Positions 1 to 8,007 of a DNA stretch of 64,000 nucleotides are shown here, piece after piece. Each line of letters begins with the position of its first letter. Position 1 is the first letter of the stretch. This stretch comes from Methylomonas sp. ZR1. Lineage in GTDB: Bacteria > Pseudomonadota > Gammaproteobacteria > Methylococcales > Methylomonadaceae. The DNA is taken from assembly GCF_013141865.1 (NCBI RefSeq), contig NZ_RCST01000001.1, forward strand, positions 744,001 through 808,000. Reading direction: 5' to 3'. Made by a program: the position numbers and the translations under genes. The notes below the pieces were generated by a model that was given only the letters and a program-made list of their open reading frames with translations, ran no database searches and was not told where the DNA came from.

Positions 1-2322
1 AATCTGCAATTGCAGGCGGGTGGCGATATCGCCGGCGGCGTGTTTTATGTGGATGGCGGGGCGGCGGATATTTATGCGCACGGCTCTTTGAAAGCCGGTA
101 CCAACAAGGGTTTGAATCCGATATTGGCTTTGGGCGATGCGCAGTTTAATGTCGTCGCCGGCAAGTCCATGGCCCTGGAAGCGATTGTCGATCCGATGTT
201 CGTGACCTTGCCGGAGTCGGTCGATTTGATTAATGGCTCGTCGAATCGGTTTTTCCGCTATAGCACCGACAGCAATGTGACATTGACCACGCTCTCCGGC
301 GACCTTGGCCTGGAAAACGACATCGCTAGTTTGAAGAAGGCCACCAATACCAATATCTCCGAGGGCTTTTTGGTTTATCCGGCCGGCCTACAAGCCTACG
401 CACTGAACGGCAATATTGCCGTCGATAAGAGCTTTACGTTGTACCCATCGGCGCAGGGTGACTTGGAGTTATTCGCGGCTGAGAATTTAACCGGTAAGGG
501 TAATCCGCGGATTATTTTGAGCGATGCGGAACCCGCGGCATTACCTAGCGCCGCATTGCCCTTCTTCGGGTCTTCCTTAACCGACTTGGACAATGTGCTT
601 AAGGTTCTGGATATTCAGCAACCGCAATCGCCCACCGCGATACATGCCAGCACGCCGTTGCACGCCAATGACCCGAATCCGGTGTTGATCAGTACCGGCA
701 CCGGCAACATCGGCCGTATCGACGATGACATCGTATTCGTATTGGCCAAGCCCGCCGAGGTCAGCGCCGGTAAGGATATTGTCCGCGCCACGTTTAATAT
801 TCAACATAACAATGCCGACGCGGTCAGTATCTTTAATGCCGGCCGAGACATTCGTTACACGATCAATATTCACCCCGATACCGGCAATATCATCGAAGCT
901 GATCAAGGCATAGACGTGGCCGGTCCCGGACAATTAACCGCGCTGGCGGGCCGGGATGTGAATCTGGGATCGTCCATAGGCATTACATCTTCGGGCGATC
1001 AATCCAACGCCGCGCTGGCCGATGACGGTGCCAACATTGCCGTGATTGCCGGTTTGGCTGGCGGTGCGCTGGACAGCAATGGCTTTGCCGAAGGGTTTAT
1101 GGCAAATTCTGGTAAATACGTCCTGGAAAATCAGCGTTACCTGAATTTGTTCGTGCAGGAAATGCGCAGCATCACCGGCGACCCGTCGTTAAGTGTCGAT
1201 GCGGCCAAACTGGTATTTAGCGGGCTTTCCACGGTGGATAAGGCCCGGTTAGACAGCAAGCTGTTAAGCGTCGTGCAATCGGTGTTTTTGCAGGAGGTAA
1301 AAGCCAATGCCAGCACGCTGGCCAAAGCCACCACCAAACAGGCGCAGGATCTGGCCGAGCTAAAATTGCTGGCTACCATCGAGTCGCTGTTCCCCGGTAC
1401 CACCTTATTGGCAGGCAATAGCGATTACCGTGTTGACGCTGCGAACGGCATTGTAGTTAACGCCGATACCAGCGCCAGTAATATCTTGAATAGTTTGAAC
1501 GCCGCGCTGCAGCAAAAAATCGAAGCAGAGTTGACGAGGCAGGGCAAAACCTTTGCCAGCGCTAGCGACCGCGAGAAAGACGACGCCCGTGAGTTGGTCA
1601 GGCCCAAGCTGGGCAATATATCGCTGTTTTTAAGCTCGATACAAACCAAGGACGGCGGCGACGCCAATCTGTTTACCCCCAATGGCGGCATTACCGTGGG
1701 CTTGGCAACCGCCGATATTGGTTTAGCAAAGGAAGATGATGAGTTGGGCGTGATCGTGAAAAAGCAGGGTGAGGCCAATCTGCTGGCCCGCAACGACATC
1801 GACGTGAACATCCAGCGCGTGGTGACTTTGGGTAACGGCAATATAACCGGCGGTTCCACTGAAGGCGATGTCGATGCCGGTCGGAGTGCGCAAACCGCGT
1901 TGGCGGCTCCACCGCTTAAAGTCAGTTACGACGCGGCGGGGATGCCGGTACTGGAAGTATCGCCGGTGTTGCAGGGCGGCGGTATCAGAACGGTAGGAGC
2001 AGGCGACGTGTTGTTGTTTGCACCGCGCGGCATCATTGATGCCGGTGAGGCGGGTATCAGAGGCAATAACATCACGCTGGCGGCAACGGCCATTGTGGGC
2101 GCGGATAATATTGATGTTGGTGGTTCTGCCGTGGGCGTGCCGGTCGCCGCGACCGGCAGCATCGCCGCCGGTTTGACCGGTGTCAGCAATGTGGCGGCGG
2201 CGGTCGGCAAATCGCTGGATAGCACCGGCAATGTTGGCAAGGATGCAGCCGAAAAACTCGCTAAGGCAGCGACCAACACCTTGGGTATCTTGAGCGTGGA
2301 TATTCTGGGTTTTGGTGAATAG
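1..2322 (+). CDS. filamentous haemagglutinin-family exoprotein, C-terminal part (partial)
   Basis: The reading frame is open from base 1, so the gene starts upstream of the window; about 773 codons of its 3' end are visible. The protein is rich in Gly, Ala, Asn and Asp with many short beta-strand-like repeats (for example GNI-type turns), typical of beta-helical secreted exoproteins. The last ~150 residues (VGAGDVLLFAPRGIIDAG, then a segment with GIRGNNITLAA and ADNIDVGG) resemble the DUF3739 region at the C-terminus of some TpsA-like filamentous haemagglutinins; that family call is from memory of the motif. There is no PEP-CTERM tail, LPXTG motif or autotransporter barrel, so export would need a separate partner, perhaps a TpsB protein upstream. 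It is followed 194 bp later by a TonB-type cassette on the same strand. Role inferred: large surface or released adhesin. Confidence 0.75.
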   Translation, partial: NLQLQAGGDIAGGVFYVDGGAADIYAHGSLKAGTNKGLNPILALGDAQFNVVAGKSMALEAIVDPMFVTLPESVDLINGSSNRFFRYSTDSNVTLTTLSGDLGLENDIASLKKATNTNISEGFLVYPAGLQAYALNGNIAVDKSFTLYPSAQGDLELFAAENLTGKGNPRIILSDAEPAALPSAALPFFGSSLTDLDNVLKVLDIQQPQSPTAIHASTPLHANDPNPVLISTGTGNIGRIDDDIVFVLAKPAEVSAGKDIVRATFNIQHNNADAVSIFNAGRDIRYTINIHPDTGNIIEADQGIDVAGPGQLTALAGRDVNLGSSIGITSSGDQSNAALADDGANIAVIAGLAGGALDSNGFAEGFMANSGKYVLENQRYLNLFVQEMRSITGDPSLSVDAAKLVFSGLSTVDKARLDSKLLSVVQSVFLQEVKANASTLAKATTKQAQDLAELKLLATIESLFPGTTLLAGNSDYRVDAANGIVVNADTSASNILNSLNAALQQKIEAELTRQGKTFASASDREKDDARELVRPKLGNISLFLSSIQTKDGGDANLFTPNGGITVGLATADIGLAKEDDELGVIVKKQGEANLLARNDIDVNIQRVVTLGNGNITGGSTEGDVDAGRSAQTALAAPPLKVSYDAAGMPVLEVSPVLQGGGIRTVGAGDVLLFAPRGIIDAGEAGIRGNNITLAATAIVGADNIDVGGSAVGVPVAATGSIAAGLTGVSNVAAAVGKSLDSTGNVGKDAAEKLAKAATNTLGILSVDILGFGE

Positions 2323-2340
2323 CCTGCTGTCTTGCCATTC

Positions 2341-2396
2341 AGGCCGACAATGGCTGAATTGCCCGTGTTCGCAGCGGGCAGTGGGCGTGTCGGCCT
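2341..2396. repeat. nested inverted repeat downstream of the exoprotein gene
   Basis: AGGCCGACA at 2341-2349 pairs with TGTCGGCCT at 2388-2396, and an inner GCCCG (2361-2365) pairs with CGGGC (2375-2379). It starts 18 bp after the exoprotein stop. T-rich DNA follows only about 25 bp later, so it is not a textbook intrinsic terminator, but it could end or attenuate transcription between the exoprotein gene and the ExbB-fusion gene. Confidence 0.4.
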
Positions 2397-2516
2397 GCGC
2401 TAACTCGGTCGTATTAATACTATTTTTTTCCCGTTTTTTCGATTCTTTCCCGCCCGTCATAATCATGTAAAAAAACGTTGGGATAATCCAGTTTATGTTT
2501 TGATTTGAGAGTGATC

Positions 2517-4304
2517 ATGAAACGGATTGTGTTTTTAGTAGCGGCCCTGTTAGCCATGCCCGGCCTGGCCCAAGCTTGGTGGAATGACGACTGGGGTTAT
2601 AGAAAGAAAATAACCATCGATGCCCAGCAATTGCAGCAGGGCGGCGTGACGCCGGTAGCGGAGGGCTTGGTGCTGGTGCGACTGCATACCGGCAATTTCA
2701 GCTTCTTCGCCGATTTGGGCGAAAACGGCAAAGATTTGCGCTTCATGGCCGGCGACGATAAGACTCCGTTGAAGTTTTATATCGAAAAGATCGATACGGT
2801 CAACGAGATGGCGCTGATTTGGGTGAAATTGCCCAAGGACATTGCTACGGCCGATGAGCCGATGTTCTGGATGTATTACGGCAATCCCAAGGCTGTAGAC
2901 GGCCAAGATGCGCCGGGAATTTTCGATGTGGCGCAAGCGGTTGCCTATCACTTCGAAGCCGGTCCGGTGAAAGACGCTACGGCCTACGCCAATCAACCGG
3001 CCACCGCTACCCAAACCGTTGTGGAAGGTGGAGCCATTGGCGAAGCGGGCGGTTTTAACGGTAGTCAAGCGATACGCATCACGGCAACGCCTGCGATTCA
3101 AATGGCGGTCGAATTTGGCTGGACCGTTTCGGCATGGGTAAAAATTGATCAGGCGCAAACCGACGGGGTGATATTCGCGCGGGATGGGCTGATTTTATCT
3201 GTTAGAGGTCAAACCCCGGTTTTGGAGGTTAATCGTAAGCAGTTGGTCAGTTCCGCCGATCTGAATTTGGCCACTTGGCAGTATTTGTCAGTCGCAGGGA
3301 ATAAGGACGGTTTTACCTTGTATGTGGACGGTAAACCGGTCGGTATCTTACCGGCCAGCGTGCCTTCGCTGTTGGGTGATATGAGCATAGGCGCGGCGGT
3401 GGACGGTTCACGCGGCTTGGTCGGTGCCATTGACGAATTTGGTATTGCCAAGGTTGCTCGTGACCAGAATTACCTGCAATTCGCCGCGCTTATGCAAGGT
3501 CAGTCGTCGGCATTGTTGAACTACGGTGAAGACAGCACACCCGACAGCGAAGAGGGCGGCGAATCTTATCTGATGTCGACGCTGGATAACGTTACCGTGG
3601 ACGGCTGGGTCATCATCGGGATTCTGGGGGTGATGTTTGTCGTCAGTACGCTGGTGATCGTCAGCAAAGCGATTGTCCTGAACCGTACCCGCAGTGAGAA
3701 CAAAAAATTCGAAGACGCCTTTAGCCAATTGGGCGCCAAAAATATCAGCAATCTGGATCACCAGGACGAAGACGGCCAGGAAGATTATGACGAATCGCCG
3801 TTGTTGCTGTCCTTGACCGGCAATCATTCGGCGTTTGCCGGTTCGTCGATCTACCGGATTTATCACGTTGGTGTGCAGGAAATGAACAAACGTCTGGCCA
3901 AAAGCGTGGGCGCCGAAGCGGCCGAACAGGGCTTGTCTGCCCAGGCGTTGAACGCGGTAAAGGCCTCGATGGACGGCGTGTTGGTGCGGGAACTGCAAAA
4001 ACTTAATTCGCAAATGGTGTTATTGACCATCGCGATTTCCGGAGGTCCGTTTCTGGGATTGCTGGGCACCGTGGTCGGGGTCATGATCACCTTTGCGGCG
4101 ATTGCCGCCAGCGGCGAAGTGAACGTCAACGCTATTGCGCCCGGTATCGCCGCGGCTTTGGCGGCCACCGTCGCCGGTTTGGGCGTGGCGATACCGGCGC
4201 TGTTTGCTTACAACTATTTGGGCAGCATGATCAAGGCCGTGACCGCCGACATGCATGTGTTTGTTGACGAATTTGTCGCCAAACTGGCCGAGCAGCATAG
4301 CTAA
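2517..4304 (+). CDS. DUF2341/LamG-like domains fused to a MotA/TolQ/ExbB proton channel
   Basis: The 595-residue protein has a signal peptide (MKRIVFLVAALLAMPGLAQA). A DUF2341-like segment follows (roughly residues 21-140; WWNDDWGYRKK, then the MYYGNP motif), then a LamG/concanavalin-like beta-sandwich (about 145-330; GWTVSAWVKI, LYVDGKPVG, GAIDEFGIAK). A transmembrane helix lies near 362-385, then a charged cytoplasmic stretch and two further helices (about 502-530 with SGGPFLGLLGTVVGVM, and about 540-568) forming the ExbB/TolQ channel signature. Classic ExbB is only about 240 residues, so the ~340-residue periplasmic part is a large addition. I chose the ATG at 2517, preceded by GAGAG, over an upstream TTG because it starts directly at the signal peptide. 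ExbD and TonB genes follow. Inferred role: proton-driven motor subunit with a periplasmic sensing or carbohydrate-binding head. Confidence 0.88.
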   Translation: MKRIVFLVAALLAMPGLAQAWWNDDWGYRKKITIDAQQLQQGGVTPVAEGLVLVRLHTGNFSFFADLGENGKDLRFMAGDDKTPLKFYIEKIDTVNEMALIWVKLPKDIATADEPMFWMYYGNPKAVDGQDAPGIFDVAQAVAYHFEAGPVKDATAYANQPATATQTVVEGGAIGEAGGFNGSQAIRITATPAIQMAVEFGWTVSAWVKIDQAQTDGVIFARDGLILSVRGQTPVLEVNRKQLVSSADLNLATWQYLSVAGNKDGFTLYVDGKPVGILPASVPSLLGDMSIGAAVDGSRGLVGAIDEFGIAKVARDQNYLQFAALMQGQSSALLNYGEDSTPDSEEGGESYLMSTLDNVTVDGWVIIGILGVMFVVSTLVIVSKAIVLNRTRSENKKFEDAFSQLGAKNISNLDHQDEDGQEDYDESPLLLSLTGNHSAFAGSSIYRIYHVGVQEMNKRLAKSVGAEAAEQGLSAQALNAVKASMDGVLVRELQKLNSQMVLLTIAISGGPFLGLLGTVVGVMITFAAIAASGEVNVNAIAPGIAAALAATVAGLGVAIPALFAYNYLGSMIKAVTADMHVFVDEFVAKLAEQHS

Positions 4305-4311
4305 TTAAACG

Positions 4312-4374
4312 TTCGTAGGGTACGCAATGCGTACCTTGCCAAAGTCTGCCGGTATGCGTTGCGTACCCTACGAA
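4312..4374. repeat. paired GTAG-type REP hairpins (BIME-like) between exbB-like and exbD genes
   Basis: Two ~24-bp arms, 4312-4335 and 4351-4374, are inverted copies of each other with two mismatches. Each carries the tetranucleotide GTAG next to an imperfect palindrome (GGTACGCA/TGCGTACC). GTAG plus palindrome, in inverted pairs, is the known layout of REP/BIME elements mobilised by RAYT transposases. No RAYT gene is in this window. The element sits inside an operon, where the hairpin may affect mRNA stability or relative expression. Confidence 0.65.
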
Positions 4375-4390
4375 AACCCGAGAAGATTCA

Positions 4391-4795
4391 ATGAAAGTTC
4401 AAGAAGAAAACGCGGCGTACGACGAAATCAACGTTACGCCTATGCTGGATTTGGCTTATGTGTTGCTGGTGGTGTTTATCTTGATGACTACGGCGGCTGT
4501 GCAAGGCGTGCAAGTCAATCTGCCCAAGGCTAGTAACACACCCAGTTTGGCTAAGCCGCAAACTAAAGCCATTACCGTGACGGCTGACGGCACTTTATTT
4601 CTGGATACCTTTCCGGTGACGATGGAACAGCTGGAATCGACGCTGATGCAATACAAAGCCGCCAACCCGGAATTGCCGGTTGTTGTTAAGGGAGATGCTA
4701 CCGTCCAGTACCAAAGCGTCGTCGATATTTTGGCTTTGCTCGGCAAACTGGAAATCACCCAGGTCGGTCTGGTTACCCAAAATCTGACCAAATAA
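4391..4795 (+). CDS. exbD: ExbD/TolR family biopolymer transport protein
   Basis: The protein has 134 residues, the usual ExbD length. It shows a short cytoplasmic N-terminus, one transmembrane helix (about 18-38) beginning with the family motif NVTPMLDLAYVLL, and a periplasmic domain (about 45-134). Asp20 within the helix corresponds by position to the protonatable aspartate of ExbD/TolR. It lies 86 bp after the ExbB-fusion gene, separated by a REP-like hairpin, and 11 bp before the TonB-like gene. It would form the proton channel and force-transmitting stator with the ExbB fusion. Starting at ATG 4391 places the helix at the normal distance from the N-terminus. Confidence 0.93.
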   Translation: MKVQEENAAYDEINVTPMLDLAYVLLVVFILMTTAAVQGVQVNLPKASNTPSLAKPQTKAITVTADGTLFLDTFPVTMEQLESTLMQYKAANPELPVVVKGDATVQYQSVVDILALLGKLEITQVGLVTQNLTK

Positions 4796-4806
4796 AGCCT
4801 TGCGAC

Positions 4807-5469
4807 ATGTCAAAGAAAAAACATTGGCGGGTTTATATTCCCATGTTCATTGCTGCCGTAATTGCCGCTATCGCGATTTTTTACGTCGTTAAAATCATTA
4901 TGGAGTTCGTCGACAAAAAGCCGGCGAAAAACGAGAAAAAAATTCAGCCGGTTACCTTGTTTAAACCGCCGCCCCCTCCGCCGCCACCGCCGAAAGTCGA
5001 GAAGCCGCCCGAGCCTGAGATCAAGGAAAAAATCAAGGAACCGGATCCGGAACCCGAGCCTGAGCCGGAACCCGAACCGGAACAAGCACCGCCGCGCGAT
5101 CTGGGTCTGGATGCTGAGGGTACGGCCGGGTCGGACGGTTTTGGTCTGGCGGCCCGCAAGGGCGGTACCGGCTTGTTCGGCGGTGGCGCCGGCAACCCGT
5201 TTGCCTGGTACGGCGGTTTGGTCAAGAACGGGATTCTGAACATTCTCAGCAGCCACGAAGAATTGCGCCGTAAAGGCTATACCGCCATCGTCAAGGTCTG
5301 GCTGAAAGCCGACGGCTCGGTAGAACGGGTGGAATTGGCCAAGGGCAGCAACGATGCGGACATCGACGAATTGCTCAGCCGCTTGTTGAATAAGTTCGAC
5401 CGCGTGGCGGAAGCACCGCCGCCGGGCATGCAGCAACCGATCAAGTTAAAAATTTCATCACGTATTTAA
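4807..5469 (+). CDS. TonB-like energy transducer
   Basis: The 220-residue protein has the classic TonB layout. An N-terminal transmembrane helix (about 8-31; YIPMFIAAVIAAIAIFYVV) is followed by a nine-proline run near residues 54-62, then Pro-Lys and Pro-Glu repeats to about residue 95. A Gly-rich linker follows, and a C-terminal domain (about 135-220; GYTAIVKVWLKADGSVERVEL) matches the TonB/TolA C-terminal fold. It should span the periplasm and pass proton-motive energy from the ExbB-fusion/ExbD pair to an outer-membrane partner. The next gene encodes an outer-membrane porin, a plausible partner. No TonB-dependent receptor gene of the plug-and-barrel type is nearby, which makes the target unusual. 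ATG 4807 is 11 bp after the exbD stop. Confidence 0.88.
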   Translation: MSKKKHWRVYIPMFIAAVIAAIAIFYVVKIIMEFVDKKPAKNEKKIQPVTLFKPPPPPPPPPKVEKPPEPEIKEKIKEPDPEPEPEPEPEPEQAPPRDLGLDAEGTAGSDGFGLAARKGGTGLFGGGAGNPFAWYGGLVKNGILNILSSHEELRRKGYTAIVKVWLKADGSVERVELAKGSNDADIDELLSRLLNKFDRVAEAPPPGMQQPIKLKISSRI

Positions 5470-5487
5470 GTATCCACAGGTAAAACA

Positions 5488-7182
5488 ATGGCGAATAAGA
5501 AACAGCTGATGGCCCTGGCGCTATCGGGGCTGATCGGTACCGTGCAGGCCGGAGAAAAGGAAGAGTTGCTGAAATTGCGCAATACCACCACTAATTTGAT
5601 CAAGCAATTGGTCAAACAAGGGGTGATTACCGACAAGGCTGCCAACGAGATGATCAAACAAGCCGAAGTCGAAGCCGGCCAGCAAGTGGCCGAAGCCAAG
5701 GCGGCCGGTGTCAAGGAAGCCGTGCCGGCCGATGAAGTGCGGGTGGCTTATGTGCCTGATTTTGTAAAGGACGAAATTCGCCAACAAGTGCGTAGCGAGT
5801 TGCGCGAAGAAGTGGTCGGTGATGTGATGCAAAAGGCCAAGAACGAACAGTGGGGCTTGCCTAATGCGTTGCCGGAGTGGACCAGGCGTTTCAAGTTGTC
5901 TGGCGATATTCGCCTACGTTCTCAGCATGAGATGATGGCCAAGGAAAACATCGCCAATTCTTATATTGATTGGCAGGCGGTTAATGAAAGAGGCGGTCTG
6001 AACGCGGCGGGTGTGGATCAATTCTTGAATACGACTACCGACAGACAGCATTTTCGCGAGCGCTTGCGCTTGGGCATTGATGCGGCGATTACCGATGGTA
6101 TGAAAGCCGGTGTGCGTTTGGCGACGGGTAATCAACGTGACCCGGTGTCTACCAACCAGTCTTTAGGCTTTACCGGACAAAAATACGATTTCACCGTGGA
6201 CCGGGCCTATCTGCAGTACGATGCGATTGACGACAATAAATTCAAATGGCTGACCTTGTCCGGTGGCCGGATCAAGAACCCCTGGTACACTGGCGGTGGC
6301 GAGTTTACCGGCGGTAGCGAATTGGTGTGGGATACGGATTTATCTTTCGAAGGTTTTGCCGGCACCGTGCGCCACCGTTTGGGTGGATCGGACAGCTTGA
6401 TGGCTAACGACGACCACACGCATTCCGTTTTTGCCACAGCCGGGGCGTTTCCATTACAAGAATCGGCGCTGAGCAGCGATAAATGGTTGTTCGGCGGTCA
6501 AGTCGGCGTGGATTGGGGCTTTGTCAATCAAGACAATTTAAAGGCTGCGCTGGCTTATTTCGATTACGTCAACGTCGAAGCTAAGCAAAATACCAGCGTT
6601 TTAGGCACTTGCGATCTCAATACGCGCGGCAACACCGCTTCGCGTCCGGAATTCATGCAGGGCGGCAATACCTTGGCGTCGATTTGCCGAGAAGGCACCG
6701 GCGCTTTGGCTTCCAATCCGGGCATGGTCGGTTTGGCGTCTGATTACAATATCGTCAACGCCAATGTTTCGTATGAAATGACTCTGTTTGCCCCTTACCA
6801 TCTGCGCTTGAGCGGTGACTACGCTAAAAACGTCGGCTTTAATAAAGCTGCGGTCAGCCGGATGCTGAACGGTACGGTGGTTGAGGGTAAAACCAACGCC
6901 TGGCAGTTTAGGGCGGATTTCGGTTGGCCAAGAGCCGAAGTGGCCGGGCATTGGAATGTGTTTGCTGCCTATAAGTACGTGGAGCGCGATGCGGTATTGG
7001 ATGCATTCACCGATTCTGACTTCCACCTCGGCGGTACTAACAGTAAGGGCTGGTTCATCGGCGGTAACTATGGCTTGATGAAGAACGTTTGGTTGACCGG
7101 CCGCTGGTTGAGTGCGGACATCATCACCGGACCTCCTCTCGGTATCGATGTGTTGCAGATCGACGTGAATACGCAATTCTAG
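5488..7182 (+). CDS. putative outer-membrane porin (Porin_5-like)
   Basis: The 564-residue protein has a signal peptide ending near VQAGEK. A Lys/Glu/Ala-rich helical segment (about residues 25-110, coiled-coil-like, possibly trimerising or periplasmic) is followed by a long beta-barrel region with alternating aromatic strands (FKLSGDIRLRSQHEM, DRAYLQYDAI, WFIGGNYGLM). The last residue is Phe (QIDVNTQF), the usual signal for BAM-dependent insertion. The overall pattern fits the putative porin family often annotated as Porin_5; that assignment is by pattern. It sits 18 bp after the TonB-like gene and 11 bp before a coiled-coil protein gene, so it is probably the outer-membrane component of this cassette. 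Substrate is unknown; export of the upstream exoprotein or uptake of a large ligand are both possible. Confidence 0.8.
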   Translation: MANKKQLMALALSGLIGTVQAGEKEELLKLRNTTTNLIKQLVKQGVITDKAANEMIKQAEVEAGQQVAEAKAAGVKEAVPADEVRVAYVPDFVKDEIRQQVRSELREEVVGDVMQKAKNEQWGLPNALPEWTRRFKLSGDIRLRSQHEMMAKENIANSYIDWQAVNERGGLNAAGVDQFLNTTTDRQHFRERLRLGIDAAITDGMKAGVRLATGNQRDPVSTNQSLGFTGQKYDFTVDRAYLQYDAIDDNKFKWLTLSGGRIKNPWYTGGGEFTGGSELVWDTDLSFEGFAGTVRHRLGGSDSLMANDDHTHSVFATAGAFPLQESALSSDKWLFGGQVGVDWGFVNQDNLKAALAYFDYVNVEAKQNTSVLGTCDLNTRGNTASRPEFMQGGNTLASICREGTGALASNPGMVGLASDYNIVNANVSYEMTLFAPYHLRLSGDYAKNVGFNKAAVSRMLNGTVVEGKTNAWQFRADFGWPRAEVAGHWNVFAAYKYVERDAVLDAFTDSDFHLGGTNSKGWFIGGNYGLMKNVWLTGRWLSADIITGPPLGIDVLQIDVNTQF

Positions 7183-7193
7183 GTAGGTTGTCG

Positions 7194-7853
7194 ATGAATA
7201 CATTTCCGAAAGTGGCCGTATTGTTTGTGCTTATCAGCAGCGCTTGGTCCGCCAGTCAGGCCGCGCCGCGTGAGGCTGCCAAGAACGACGGCGCCGTGTT
7301 AAAGCTGCAAGCCATGGTCAAAAGTCTGACCGCCGAACGCGATGCGGCAAAAGCCGAATCGGCCAAGTTAGCCGAGGAGTTACAGGAGCTTGAGCGGTTG
7401 AAAAAAGCCCATTCCGCGGCGGTGGCGGCTAAGGAACAAATCAGCAGTGAGTTGTCCGTGCAGCGAAATGCCAATGGTGAGGTGCGCGAGCGTTTGCAGA
7501 AAAGCAATGCCAGACTCTCCGACGTGATGGAAAAGCATAAGGAAGTGAGTCAGGCTAAAGCCGATTTGCAAGCGCAATTAACGGCATTAACTACCAAGCA
7601 GCAAGCAACCGAGCAGCAATTGGGGGTTTGCGATAATCATAATGTGAAACTTTACGAGGCTGCCAAGGAATTGCTGGCACGCTACGAAGACAAAGGCGCA
7701 CTGGCTAGTATGCTGCAGAATGAAGCCTTGCTGCAATTCAACAGTGTGGAAATGGAAACTATCGTCCAGGAATATGAGGACAAGTTGAACGCCGGGAAAT
7801 ATCAAAAACAATCTGCTGCGGATAGTGGCACAGCGCCGGCTGGCGTCCAATAG
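7194..7853 (+). CDS. secreted periplasmic coiled-coil protein, function unknown
   Basis: A 219-residue product with a signal peptide (MNTFPKVAVLFVLISSAWSASQA). Residues ~35-150 are almost entirely heptad-rich Lys/Glu/Ala/Leu helix (AERDAAKAESAKLAEELQEL), a long coiled coil. The C-terminal ~65 residues are less repetitive, with a single Cys (QQLGVCDNHN). I chose ATG 7194, which gives a good signal peptide; the open frame extends upstream into the porin gene but that part does not look coding. Spacing of 11 bp from the porin gene indicates one operon with the TonB cassette. No enzymatic motif is visible. It could be a periplasmic spacer or adaptor for the porin or TonB complex; that is inference. 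Confidence 0.75.
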   Translation: MNTFPKVAVLFVLISSAWSASQAAPREAAKNDGAVLKLQAMVKSLTAERDAAKAESAKLAEELQELERLKKAHSAAVAAKEQISSELSVQRNANGEVRERLQKSNARLSDVMEKHKEVSQAKADLQAQLTALTTKQQATEQQLGVCDNHNVKLYEAAKELLARYEDKGALASMLQNEALLQFNSVEMETIVQEYEDKLNAGKYQKQSAADSGTAPAGVQ

Positions 7854-7864
7854 TTTCTCTACTC

Positions 7865-7887
7865 AGGTGCGGCAACATGCCGCACCT
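7865..7887. terminator. perfect hairpin after the TonB cassette, possible terminator
   Basis: AGGTGCGGCA (7865-7874) and TGCCGCACCT (7878-7887) form a perfect 10-bp stem with a 3-base loop, 12 bp after the coiled-coil gene stop. No T-run follows, so intrinsic termination is not assured. Its position at the end of the cassette suggests a 3'-end role. Confidence 0.45.
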
Positions 7888-8007
7888 CGACCCTCGCTGA
7901 TTTACCGAAAGCCTTAAGGCTTGGTCGCGTAAATAAGTTAAAATCCCAAAAAGCGGCGCTCCATTATGGCGGCTACATAATCAAATGCACGAATTATCGA
8001 GAGACTA

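Noticed and set aside
2100..2322. PEP-CTERM or other sorting tail on the large exoprotein, given an exosortase in the window
   Set aside because: The C-terminus ends in a Gly/Asp/Glu-containing stretch (SVDILGFGE) without the PEP motif, transmembrane helix and basic end.
4862..5243. Arg- and Gly-rich open frames on both strands across the TonB-like gene
   Set aside because: They are by-products of the proline and Pro-Glu codon repeats of the TonB linker; the TonB frame has all the family features.
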